In this document: piece by piece, positions 43,238-54,700 of the stretch | How positions within the stretch are numbered: position 1 is the first letter of the stretch | Layout: every line of letters starts with the position of its first letter | Assembly: GCA_019638615.1 (NCBI GenBank) | Contig: JAHBTL010000031.1 | Span: 1 to 64,000, forward strand | Direction: 5' to 3' | Length of the DNA: 64,000 nucleotides | Source: Chitinophagaceae bacterium | GTDB taxonomy: Bacteria; Bacteroidota; Bacteroidia; Chitinophagales; Chitinophagaceae | The notes under the pieces: model-generated | Databases searched by the model: none | What the model saw: only the letters and a program-made list of their open reading frames with translations | What the model was told of the DNA's origin: nothing | Translations under genes and position numbers: made by a program

Positions 43238-43531
43238 ATGCCTTCAGCAGCAAGAACAGGAGATATGCACACATGCCCGATGGTGGATCCCGGTCCGAAG
43301 CCACATGTAGGCGGACCCATAGTTGGGGCCGGGGTGCCGACTGTATTGATCGGTAGTCAGCCTGCCGCAGTAGTAGGGGATATACTTACCTGTGTAGGAC
43401 CGCCTGATACGATCGTTAAAGGATCGGCTACTGTTTTGATCGGCGGAAAGCCTGCTGCAAGGCAAGGCGACAATACTGCTCATGGCGGTGTGATAGTGAT
43501 GGGGTTTCCTGCCGTGCAGATCGGCGGATAA
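43238..43531 (+). CDS. PAAR-domain spike tip protein
   Basis: A 97-aa PAAR protein: PSAARTGDMHTCPM, GPIVGAGVPTVLIGSQPAAVVGD-type repeat, then a second repeat with ILTCVGPPDTIVKGSATVLI and GGKPAARQGDNTAHGGVI. His and Cys residues in the repeats fit the metal site at the point of the cone. It sharpens the VgrG spike. No effector extension is present. Confidence 0.95.
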   Translation: MPSAARTGDMHTCPMVDPGPKPHVGGPIVGAGVPTVLIGSQPAAVVGDILTCVGPPDTIVKGSATVLIGGKPAARQGDNTAHGGVIVMGFPAVQIGG

Positions 43532-43549
43532 AATTTTAAAGAAGCAATA

Positions 43550-43963
43550 ATGAACAATGTCAATTCATTTCTTGGTACAGGATGGGCTTTCCCGCCTTCA
43601 TTCGATAAAGATTCAGGAACGGTAGAGCTGGTGCGTAATGAAGAAGATATCAGGCAAAGTCTCGATATTCTTTTATCTACTACACTTGGCGAAAGAGTGA
43701 TGCAGCCCCGGTATGGCTGCGCGCTCGCCACACATGTGTTTACAACGCTTAACAGTTCTGTGATCGGTTATATAAAAGATATGGTGCAGAATGCCATCCT
43801 GTTTTATGAACCCCGGATACTGGCGCAGAAAGTGGATGTAAGCACGGTGGATGAGTTCACCGGTCAGCTTAATATCCAGGTGGAATATATCATACCGGAG
43901 ACCAATTCGAGATTCAATTATGTATATGATTATTACCTGAAAGAAGCCATAAAGCCTGTATAA
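43550..43963 (+). CDS. gp25-like baseplate wedge protein (Pvc9-like)
   Basis: A 137-aa GPW/gp25 protein, an essential baseplate part that starts sheath assembly. Marks are FLGTGWAFPPSFD, VRNEEDIRQSLDILLSTTLG, ERVMQPRYGCALATHVFTTL and FTGQLNIQVEYIIPETNSRF. It is complete and lies between the PAAR gene and the first large baseplate gene, the standard eCIS order. Confidence 0.95.
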   Translation: MNNVNSFLGTGWAFPPSFDKDSGTVELVRNEEDIRQSLDILLSTTLGERVMQPRYGCALATHVFTTLNSSVIGYIKDMVQNAILFYEPRILAQKVDVSTVDEFTGQLNIQVEYIIPETNSRFNYVYDYYLKEAIKPV

Positions 43964-43987
43964 AAGTTAAACCGTAGCGGACTAGTT

Positions 43988-46900
43988 ATGTTTACCTGTC
44001 AATACCTGAAACATCCTTTTCAAAACGACCCTGGTGTCAGCCAGCGTCAGAGAGCTATTGATGAATTATTGTCGGATAACGTCAGGATTGATGGGCGTTC
44101 GACGGCCGAACTGCTGCAATATATTTTCAGGCTCTCGCGTAATATCAATTATTATGAAACGGACATGTCGGTCAGCGACTGGCAGCCTTTGTTCCGGAAT
44201 AGCTTACCCTTTTTAATTGCAGAGATATGTACATATGATACGAAAACACTGCGGGACAAATTCCGGTTGTTTGGAACGATGTTTTCAAAACAGCCGGGTA
44301 AGCCCGGCCTGCAGTTGCTGTTGTATTATATGTATTATCATGCGATCGGTAAGTTCAACGACTGGCAACTGAAACTTGCCGGTAAACAAACAGGATTGGA
44401 AGCGGCGGTACGGCAGTTGATCGGAGATACATTACGTTCGCCGGTACGTGATTTTATAGCTGTGGTTAATACCGCTTCGCGTATTTATGGAGTAAAAAGA
44501 ATAAACATCATTGCGCTGGTGGAGAACGAGACATGGCAGTTTACTACAGATGATCTTCGTGGAGAGATAGCTGCAACGAATGGCGCCATACTGGACAACT
44601 GCAAAAATATGCAGCAACTAAAGAAAATAATGGATGCAGCGTTTGCTTCGTTCATGAATGCCATAGAATCGTTGTCATTGCTGGCGCCCGGCTATATGGA
44701 GGCCAGCCTTGAACCGGAAAAAGAGGCCCTGCAAAAATCACATGCACCGCATCTCGCTTTGATCTTTGCCTTTATCAAATTATTCGGAAGGATGCAGGGA
44801 GAACTTAATAAAAAGACACGCCGGCATCTTGATTTCTTTTACAAAGAAGTATTGAACATCCGGTCGGCGCCTGCTCAGCCGGATAAAGCGCATATCGTAT
44901 TTGAGCTGCAGAAGATACTGCGCAATGAATTGCAGAAATATGCTTTACCGAAAGGTACATTACTGAAAGATGGTAAGGATGATAACAAGCAGGAGATATT
45001 ATTCTCGACGGATGAGGAGATCGTTGTGAATGAAGCGCAGATCGTTGAGAAAAAGACTTTATTCCTGAACCAGGATAGTGTGCCGTTTGAGACCAGGCCC
45101 GGACTGATGGAATCTCATACGTATGTAGGAGGTGTTTATATGGCTCCAAAAGCAGACATGGCTGATGGAGTTAAAGAAGATTTTAGTGACGGGCAGCCGG
45201 TTAACTGGTATACATTAGGAAATAAGGACAGTAAATTTATTGCACCAGGAAAAAAAGACCCCATTCCATATCCTGGTGCCAGATTAGGTTTTATACTTGC
45301 GTCACCGGTTTTATATCTTGCTGAAGGAACCCGTACCATCGATATAAAAGTGGTATGCAAACTCGATACAACTACCTGCGGTACTCAGCCACCATACCCG
45401 CCGGAGAACCTGATGGAGGGAATCAATAAAATTTTGTCCGATAGTTATATCCTCATTAATGAGGATATAATTGATGCTGCCGTGAAGAAAGGCCTGAGCG
45501 AGAATTCTGCAAAAAAGATCCGAGAGTATAAAGATGTAGAAAGTAATGCGGGTTTACCCAGGTATTGTCATTGGATCGATTTTTTGACTAAAAATTCTAC
45601 TGTTAAGAATGAAGTTGAAATTCTGCCGGAGCTGTTTTACGAAAGGCATGCATTGAGTATCTTGTTTAGCGGGGAAAAGGAATGGATCAAACCTAGTTCG
45701 ATCGACACTCTGAAGCTGGATAACATGGTAACAATAGGTGATAAAGGTTTCGATCTGCTGATAAAAATGACGTTGAAAGCTGACAGGCCCGGAGTTGTTT
45801 TTTTCAATAAAGAAACATTGAAGGAAGATTTTAATACCACCCTTCCGCTTGTGAAGATAGAGCTCGACCCGGCTATCAAATTGGAGTATGAATTTAAAGA
45901 TGTTGATGGGACCTGTTGTCTCGAACGCCGGTCGGCGATCACGAATGTTGTGTCGATGTATCATTTTTTCAGGGCAGCCCGTGTACAAAATACTACGGAG
46001 ATCAGGGTGGATGTATGTGGTGTGAAAAATCTGGTAGTGCAGAACGACGAGAATGTGATGGATGTAAATGCACCCATTTATCCATTTGGTACAAGACCGG
46101 ATGTAGCGGATTTTGATGTCGTGAATCCTTCCAAAGCTTATTGTTTTACCAGGGCATTGGTCGAAGATGTTGTTAGCAATGGTATATCTAAAAGAGGAGA
46201 GAACGCCTTGAAAGCCGAAGCTCAAAAGAAAGCCAGGAAGACCAAAAAACAATTCGACGATTTCCTGAAAGCGTATGTCAGGATAGAAAATGAAAAGGAG
46301 AAGCCGGAAGATGTGAAGGACAGGGCGATCATCCAGGAAAGGTTCAAGCTTAAAAATTATTGCCCCCGGAATTTAAGAGGCCCCAACTTTTATCTTGGCA
46401 GCAAAGAGATTTTCTTTAAGGCGTGGGAAACGATATGTATAAAACTGAATTGGAAAGACAAACCGGAAAGCTTCAATGATCATTACCTCGCGTATGTAAA
46501 ACGGGAGGACTATTTTACCTGCGACGACCCCACTGATGCAACCAGGCAGGTGTTTGGATTGAATGAGTGTGAGTTTGAGGTCAATTTTGCTTTATTGGAA
46601 GAAGGGAACTGGAAAAAGGAAAAAGATGATGATTATGCAGATCCCAACCCGGTGACCGGGGATAATAACAGGAAATTATTTACGAAGGACAATTGCAAGC
46701 ATTGCGATGATGGATCGTATGAATATTCATTCAAAGTTGAAAACGACAACTTTGATAGCACTCCTGTTTTTGTCGATTTCCCTGTTGAGTTCAACCAATA
46801 CACGGTTCATTCACGGCATGGGTTTTTAAAGTTAAATCTGCAAAACCAGGATTTCCTGCACAAGAACTATGCATTTGTGCTGGCCCGCCAGATGATGGCA

Positions 46901-48691
46901 TTCGGGAAACTGCCATCGAAGCAGCAACAGGAAGGAGCAGTGTATTATGATCCTGCTATCGGGCCTTATGTATTCGACACTACTTTCATAAAAGCACAGC
47001 TTGAAGCGGGGAAGAAGGTTGCAGGCCGGATCAATATCGATATCAATGACACCGATGGAATAAATGATCTTGCCGGGAGTGTAGATGATGATATATTAAA
47101 AGACGAAGCAAATGATATCCGAGGCATTTTAAGAGATCAGAGTGCAATCCCGGAGAACTATGCATTGACTGAAGATGCGAAGCTGATCGAAAAACAACTC
47201 ACCGATATACTCAGTACTATCGGCGCCGTAGATACGGTCCAGGCTATCATACCTAATGAACCCTGGACACCTATCATCAGCAATATCGCACTTGATTATA
47301 CCGCGACTGCCACAGTGAGCGATACGGACCTGATCCACCTTCATCCATATCCCGGTACCTACAAGCATGAAGAGATTGAGCTCAAACCTTCACTGTTTCC
47401 TGTCTTTTGCGATGAAGGAAATTTATTCATCGGACTGAAAGATCTTGTTCCCGGCAGCAACCTCAATATGCTTTTCCAGTTGGCAGAAGCTACTGCTAAT
47501 TCTGAAGCAGACAGCCAGGATGTACTGTGGCATTATCTTACCAATAACAACTGGAAACCTTTGCGTATAGGCTTCGAGCTGCTGAATGATGGAACAGGCG
47601 GACTTACTACTTCCGGCATCATAAAGTTTTCCATACCTGGTGATATCAGCACAGGTAACAGCATTCTTCCCAAAGAATTCTTCTGGATCAAAGCTGCAAC
47701 CGGTAAGAATAGCAAGGCTGTGAGTGAAACCATCAATATTTATGCGCAGGCTGTATCCGCCACGTTTACGAACACGGAACTGAATGATAAGAAGCGTTTG
47801 GCTGCACCGTTGCAGGCAGGAAGAATTACTAAGCTCCATACTGCCGATCCTCATATCAAAAAAGTCAACCAGTTTTATGAAACGTTCGGCGGGCAGGTGA
47901 ATGAAGATGCAGGGCCTTATTATACGAGAGTGAGTGAGCTGTTGCGTCATAAGAGCCGCGCAATCCAGAAATGGGATTATGAGCGGCTGGTACTGGAAAA
48001 ATTTCCGCTGCTATACAAGGCTAAATGTATTAATCATAGCTTTAAAACGAATGCAGACGACTATATCAGTGATATTCCTTATGCGCCGGGCTATGTGCTG
48101 CTGGCCGTTATACCGGATCTCAATAAATTAAAAGCAGGAAATTCTTTTGAACCGAAAGCTCCTGTAAGTGTGCTTCAGGATATAGAACTGTACTTTCGCT
48201 CGGTCACATCCCCGTTTGTGAGGCTAAGAGCTGTAAACCCAAGATATGAGAAGATTTTTTTTAGCCTGAAAGTTCAATTTGTAAAAGGAGTTGATAAGAA
48301 ATTCTATGAGAAAAAATTAGAAGCTGATCTCAGGTATTTTATGGCGCCGTGGGCCATAGGGAAGTATGATAAGCTGAGTTTTGGACAAATACTCAACCGC
48401 TCCGATATTATCCGCTTCCTTGAATCTACAGAATATATTGATTATATCCTCAAGATGGAAATGAAGCATGAAGAAGTTACAGATCTGTGCCCGGAAAATG
48501 ATGATGACGAGAAAAAAGATAAACTGGCCGTAAAAGAAAGTGAAAAGGTTTTGCCCCAAACGCCAAGGTCAATACTGGTGGCAGGGAAAATTTGTGTAAA
48601 AGCCGTTGATAGCTGCGACAAATGGTGTACCGCCCCGCCGGTAACAGGCAAACAATGTAATCAGTCAATACCGATAACGACCCTCCTGTAG
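43988..48691 (+). CDS. Very large baseplate J-like protein (Pvc11-like)
   Basis: A 1567-aa baseplate wedge protein, related to gp6/Pvc11. Recognisable parts are LRNELQKYALPKGTLLKDG (about 315-333) and, in the last fifth, YYTRVSELLRHKSRAIQKWD with YERLVLEKFPLLYKAKCINH (about 1310-1350), followed by LRAVNPRYEKIFFSLKVQF and LSFGQILNRSDIIRFLEST, a common baseplate J ending. The middle (about 350-1300) has beta-rich parts I cannot assign. It is considerably longer than the Photorhabdus homologue. The end is a Cys-containing tail (CDKWCTAPPVTGKQC). Confidence 0.85.
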   Translation: MFTCQYLKHPFQNDPGVSQRQRAIDELLSDNVRIDGRSTAELLQYIFRLSRNINYYETDMSVSDWQPLFRNSLPFLIAEICTYDTKTLRDKFRLFGTMFSKQPGKPGLQLLLYYMYYHAIGKFNDWQLKLAGKQTGLEAAVRQLIGDTLRSPVRDFIAVVNTASRIYGVKRINIIALVENETWQFTTDDLRGEIAATNGAILDNCKNMQQLKKIMDAAFASFMNAIESLSLLAPGYMEASLEPEKEALQKSHAPHLALIFAFIKLFGRMQGELNKKTRRHLDFFYKEVLNIRSAPAQPDKAHIVFELQKILRNELQKYALPKGTLLKDGKDDNKQEILFSTDEEIVVNEAQIVEKKTLFLNQDSVPFETRPGLMESHTYVGGVYMAPKADMADGVKEDFSDGQPVNWYTLGNKDSKFIAPGKKDPIPYPGARLGFILASPVLYLAEGTRTIDIKVVCKLDTTTCGTQPPYPPENLMEGINKILSDSYILINEDIIDAAVKKGLSENSAKKIREYKDVESNAGLPRYCHWIDFLTKNSTVKNEVEILPELFYERHALSILFSGEKEWIKPSSIDTLKLDNMVTIGDKGFDLLIKMTLKADRPGVVFFNKETLKEDFNTTLPLVKIELDPAIKLEYEFKDVDGTCCLERRSAITNVVSMYHFFRAARVQNTTEIRVDVCGVKNLVVQNDENVMDVNAPIYPFGTRPDVADFDVVNPSKAYCFTRALVEDVVSNGISKRGENALKAEAQKKARKTKKQFDDFLKAYVRIENEKEKPEDVKDRAIIQERFKLKNYCPRNLRGPNFYLGSKEIFFKAWETICIKLNWKDKPESFNDHYLAYVKREDYFTCDDPTDATRQVFGLNECEFEVNFALLEEGNWKKEKDDDYADPNPVTGDNNRKLFTKDNCKHCDDGSYEYSFKVENDNFDSTPVFVDFPVEFNQYTVHSRHGFLKLNLQNQDFLHKNYAFVLARQMMAFGKLPSKQQQEGAVYYDPAIGPYVFDTTFIKAQLEAGKKVAGRINIDINDTDGINDLAGSVDDDILKDEANDIRGILRDQSAIPENYALTEDAKLIEKQLTDILSTIGAVDTVQAIIPNEPWTPIISNIALDYTATATVSDTDLIHLHPYPGTYKHEEIELKPSLFPVFCDEGNLFIGLKDLVPGSNLNMLFQLAEATANSEADSQDVLWHYLTNNNWKPLRIGFELLNDGTGGLTTSGIIKFSIPGDISTGNSILPKEFFWIKAATGKNSKAVSETINIYAQAVSATFTNTELNDKKRLAAPLQAGRITKLHTADPHIKKVNQFYETFGGQVNEDAGPYYTRVSELLRHKSRAIQKWDYERLVLEKFPLLYKAKCINHSFKTNADDYISDIPYAPGYVLLAVIPDLNKLKAGNSFEPKAPVSVLQDIELYFRSVTSPFVRLRAVNPRYEKIFFSLKVQFVKGVDKKFYEKKLEADLRYFMAPWAIGKYDKLSFGQILNRSDIIRFLESTEYIDYILKMEMKHEEVTDLCPENDDDEKKDKLAVKESEKVLPQTPRSILVAGKICVKAVDSCDKWCTAPPVTGKQCNQSIPITTLL

Positions 48692-48719
48692 CCGTTATCT
48701 ATTCAATAATGATCATGCG

Positions 48720-51700
48720 ATGGCAGAACAATCAACCGATAACAAAGTAATAAGGAAGAAAGACGATACTTTCCCCGAGTGGCTCAACTTTGATCAGCTT
48801 CGCAGTGAGGGGATAGATCATATTGGCCGGCTTTCAGGGAATATCTGGACCGATCATAACGTGCACGACCCTGGTATTACTATCCTGGAAATGCTGTGCT
48901 ATGCATTGCTCGACCTGGGTTACCGCACTACTTTACCCGATAATGACCTGTTTGCAAATGATCCTGCAAAAACGGACGGTACAGCCGATTTTTTTTCACC
49001 CTCTTCTATATTAGCCAATAACCCGCTCACTATTCTTGATTACAGGAGATTGCTGATAGATATTCCCGGTATCAGGAATGCATGGATAGAAGTGAATGAC
49101 TGGCTGATCGATACAAATATAATTGCGACAGATGATTATTCTGTTTCAAAACAGGTAGATCCCGGCCGTTTGCCGTGTAATAATATGCTGGCAACGGCAA
49201 AGAATGCTGATGGTTCAAGCAGCTATGGTTTCCTGAATGGCCTCTATCATGTATATGTAGATCTTGAAAAAAATGTAGAAACTGATTTTAATACTCCGCA
49301 GGGAACAGAAGAGTTGAAAAGAATTAAAAAGGATGTCAGCCGTGCACTGCAATCGCACCGCAATCTCTGCGAGGATTTTATAGACCTAATGATCTTGTGC
49401 AAACAGGAAATTGCTGTATCGGCAAACATAGAGCTTGAACCGAACGCTAACCCTGAGAAAGTATACCTGCAGATCATGCGTGACCTGCGGAATTTCTTTT
49501 CCCCGGCTCCTCGTTTTTATACACTCCAGGCTTTGCTGGATAAAGGAAAGAATATTGAAGATATATATGCCGGCCGCCCCTATGATGTGAAACAAAGCCA
49601 TGGTTTTGTAGATACAGATGAATTTGAAAACATTGTACTTAAAAAAGAGATACACCTGTCGGATGTATATCATGTCATTTTTGATGTGCCCGGTGTATCA
49701 GCCGTATGCGATATAAGAATAATGAATGTAGCGCTTAGCCCTTGTAGTGATAAAAATGGCTATAAAGACTGGCTATTCAGGCTGCATAAAAATCATGTGG
49801 CTGAATTCAAAGCCGGTAACTCACAGTTGAAATTTGTGCAAAATGGTGTCAATGTAACTGTTGCAAAACCATCACTTCCGTTGAGCTTACCCGGTAGAGC
49901 TTTGTATAATTCTCCTTCGCCATATCTCGATGCGGCAATACCCAAAGGCATCTATCGTGCAGACCTCGATGAATATTATTCAATACAAAATGAATTTCCC
50001 GGTGTATATAAGATAGGGGCAGGACAGTTACTGGATAGTATGCCTGATATAAGAAAATCGCAGGCTTACCAGCTCAAAGGATATCTTTTGTTCTTTGACC
50101 AGTTACTGGCTGATTATTTATCTCAATTAAAAAATGCCAGGGCGCTTTTGTCTTTATCTCAACCCATTGATATAAAGGATGACCGTACTTATTTTGCCAA
50201 TACCCTCAATACGGTTTCGGATATAGATAAACTGACAAGATTTAATAGCTCCGGCCAGTTATTGAAGCAGGGGAAATTGCTGGCATTTCCCGTCGCACGC
50301 GAAAAGCTGGAGCAATTGATAAAAAAGCAAAAGATCACCGAGGATGATATAAGAAAGGCATCCGTACCTTATATGTTCACATCAGGTGCAGCATCTTCTA
50401 TAGCGATCAGCCAGTTAGCGGAGGATCTTTCGGAGGGCAATTATACACCACAACTGATCAAAACCTTCAACGGCTGTTATTTCTTTTATTTCATTACTTC
50501 TTCTGATAAGATTGCTTTATTCGGAAGCGGTCACTATACGAGTGAAAAGCAAGCGAGGCGAGATGCTGACCTCGTTTTGGTTTCATCAGGATTCCAGCAG
50601 AATTACCGTTCTTATATTAATGCTGCAGACCAGTTACATTCCTTCGAACTCGACCTGGATGTTTACGATCATTCAAAGATCCTGCAAATGATCAGCGAGG
50701 ATGAAAATAGATATGCCAAACGGAAGCAACAGTTCCTCGATCATCTGCTGGCAAGGTTTGCAGAACGATTTACTGACTATGCGATGTTGTCATATGGGTT
50801 AGCGGATAATGATAAACTGGTACAACAGGATATCATCGCTAAGCAAAACTTTCTTGGTGCTTACCCCGAGCTCAGCAGCAACAGGGGAAAAGCATACGAT
50901 TATAAGCTGGATGGCTGGAATACCCCGAATATATCAGGGATGGAGAAAAGATTTGGCGCATTGGCAGGTATTGAAAAATGGGAGCGCACCAACCATTGCC
51001 ACTTTGATGTGTTGCCGTATGAACGACAGGTGTATGTACATATCTCTACCACTTCAGGAGATAAGGAATATGATATACTAAAAGGGATTGACAGGTTTGA
51101 TGAGTCAGATGGTGCGGATGCTTATCTCTCGCTGGTAAAAGCACTTGGCGACCGTAATAACTATGATAAAAGAAAATCAGTCTATGCCGGTAAGGAAGAA
51201 ATTTTTGTGAGAGATGGTTTGCATCGGTATGAACATCCCTGGCAGTTCGATTCTTCCGAAATCGATGCGGAGATCGATAAGCTGCATCGATTGTTTTCGC
51301 AACAACCTCTGCCTGAGCACTCATCCATGTATGATCAGCAATTGTCAGTAAGGAATGCAGAGGGAAAGGAAGTGCTGATAAGGAAAGATGTGATCAAATA
51401 CCCGTCCAAAGAGATGCCGGTAAAAGAAGGAATCATCAAAGAGATCAATGAAAAGAAGAAATGGAATCATACTGGGCTCCCTTCGCTTGACCCGGATTAT
51501 CGTATGATCAATAGCCCGGAAAAGCCATCGACCCTTATCAATGTAAATGCTTTTGCGATAGAAGGACAGAAGAACGACCTGAAAGGGAAACAATATACTT
51601 ATGAATTCGTGGTGGATCCTAAAGAGGAGAAGCTATTCCTGTTCCATTCAGTAAATGACTTTGAGAATAAAGAGCTGGCTGAAGAACAGGGCCGCTTGTT

Positions 51701-54700
51701 CCTGTTTGAACTGCTGAATGAAAAAAGCTACGATTGTATTAAGAAAGCGGAAAGGCAATATTGTATTACTGTTGCCAAAGATGGTAAGGTGCAGGCCGTA
51801 GATAGCATCGAATATGAGAACGGGGCTGCAGCATATGAAGGTGCTAAAAGGATCATGGAGTATGTGAACCGGCAGGTATATGATCTGGTGATGGTTGCTA
51901 CGGAGTCTGCCTGGAAATTCAATTATCCATTGAGCTATCCCGGGAAAAAGGAATTTATTTTCACCAGTAAAAAAGACTATCCGGTAAAAGGTGCAGCTAC
52001 GAAAGAAGCAAAGAGTCTGGTCTCGGCTGTCAAAGGCTATGCGATCACGAAAAGCCAAAAGAATGAGCTGGAGATAAAAGATGCGGATAATACGGTTATC
52101 GCGTTTTGTTCTGTAGCCGGCGAAAAGAATGAGATCGCAACCGATCTTTTACTGGCGCAGCAGCTGTTCGAATTGAAAAACCAGGTGAATAGTTTTATTC
52201 AACAGCCGGCAAAGTACCAGGAAAAATACATTGTATCAGGCGAAGTAAGCACCAAAGAAGCGTGGATATACCGGTTATATCGAAAAAATCATTATGAAGC
52301 CAGGTATTTGAAAGGCGCTGAGAGTGATAAAGAGCAGCAAAAAAAACTGATCAAAGAAATATTTAAAAAATATCCCGATGAGTATACCATACTCGAGTTA
52401 TGTTATGGCGGTGATATCATCCGGGAAAGAAAGCACGGTAAATGCAATGCAACATTCTATCATTATGAGATCAAATGCCGTAACCGGTTTTATACTAAAC
52501 AACCGGTCCAGTTGAAAGAGTTGGTACTTTTTGAAAGCGTGCAGGGATATGAATCCGTTGACGAAGCAAAAAAAGCTTTCGAAGAAAATTATATGTCGAT
52601 CTTATCCCTGGGAATAAAAGAAGCAAGCTATGGCACAGATATAAACTTCAAAGAAATTTTCACAGAAGGCACTGGGAATACCGATGATACGCCGGCTATC
52701 GTATTCATTCCTAAAGAAACGATGGAGGAGTATGGTAATCATGACGACAATGTGAAGAGGAATTTAGTCGTTCATGCAAGATCGTTTCCCGTAAGGGCGA
52801 TCAAAAAAAGTTCGCCTGAATTTACATCTCTGTTCAGTTGTAAAATATCCAAAACAGAAACACCGGTGCTGCCGGTAAAGTGCGGGGAGGCAAAGCCTGA
52901 GAAGGATGTTTTCTATTTTATTCTTTCTGAGAAACCGGATGCGGGCATACCCGGAAGTATAGAAGATGCCTGGGCCAGCGAAAACTATTATGACACAATG
53001 GCTGAGGCATTGGAAGCATTTAACTTTTTTATACTGCTGCTTCGGTACAAAGGCAATTATCATATCAGCCGGGATTGTGATTGCAGATGGCAATTGTATA
53101 TCCACGAAATACTGGCGGTAAGTGAAAGGAAGTTCGCTACGGAGCAACTCGCATGGGGAGTGGAGGGGGTAGAGAAATTTATTTCAGTAGCCCAGGCTGA
53201 TCATTCTTTCCATGCTTACTTCGATAAAGACTTTTGCCGGTATACTTTTTATACAACCTGTGCAGATAGCGGGCTTGTTCATCCCTGCACGTATGAAACA
53301 CCGGAGAAGCGTGACCAAAAATTGCAGCAATTATATGATGCTGCAAAAAACGATAGTTTTTTAAACCCTGACTGGAAATGGGAATCCTTAAGCAAAGAGT
53401 TGCAGGATATCCTGCATAAACTAACCAGAGAGAAAGGCCCGTTATCACCAGACCAGGTACTCGATATCTTCGATACGATCCGTAATGGAGACCTGGATGC
53501 TGAACTGTCAAAGCTTGCTGATGAAGAAAGAAAGAAGCTTGCTGTTTTTGCAACACAATATCCTTTATCGAGGCATATATGCGGGGGTGATAAAACGCCT
53601 TGTTATAATATATGGCTGAGGCTGGCGGAGGATACAAATGGTAAGGAAGATGATTGCGGTAATGAAACAGCATCAGCTATATGTGGTTGTACTATAGCCT
53701 GGGAAACTCATTTTTGTTATAAAACAGCCGATGAAGCGGAGCTTGAATTAAAAAGACTACCATCAATATTAAAAGATAGTAGTATTTACAGGGGCTCATT
53801 TGATTGCCCTTGTGGTGAATACGGCATCAGGGTAGTTTGGCCCTGTGAAGAATTTTCACCTAAACGAAAAGCTGCAAAGAAGGATATTCCTGTCTATTGT
53901 AATGAAGCGATAGCTTTCAACCCGCAATATTATCCTATGCCACGCATGGCTTGTGAAGCTATAGATCGTGCCAGGAAGCTGATCAATGACGAAGGCATTC
54001 ATTTGATAGAGCATATACTATTAAGACCTCTTAACGATAAAGAGTGTGATGATCTGGTCCCGTCTTGTCCGGGGACGCAATGTGATTTCGACTGGCCGGT
54101 AAATGAGGAAGATCATTGTAAAGAGGATAATAGCAGATCCAATATCCGCTTCCTGCCGGGCGAGGATCCATATTCCTTCATTGCCACCGTTGTGCTTCCT
54201 GCATGGCCGTTACGGTTCCGTAAAAAAGAAAACCGGGAGTTACTGGAAAATATACTACAACGTGAAGTACCGGCACATATCATGATACGGGTGCTCTGGC
54301 TTCGTCCCGCCGATCTGTGTGAATTCGAATTATTATTTAAGCATTGGATCATAGAAAAGTCAGGAAGAGATACCTGTTCTGAAAAATATTCAAAAAAAGA
54401 ATTTATCGGGTTTCTCTTCCGGAAACAATTCAACTGCCTGCCGGATACATTCCCCTGTGATTCGTGTGAGCCGGTGAAACAGGAAGAACATCACAGTGAA
54501 TCTAACTGGCTGAGTCTTGTCAACAGGCTGTATTGCTGGAGTGATATTCGATGCAGCAGTAGTCAGGCGGAGTCAAAGTTTGTGAACGACCGCTTCAAAA
54601 CCTATAAAATAAACCTGGAAACATATACGAAAGGAGTAAAAAATACAGCACTCACTGAAAGGGCAGGAACCTTCCTGAAGGCGCCCAAACATACACCAGA

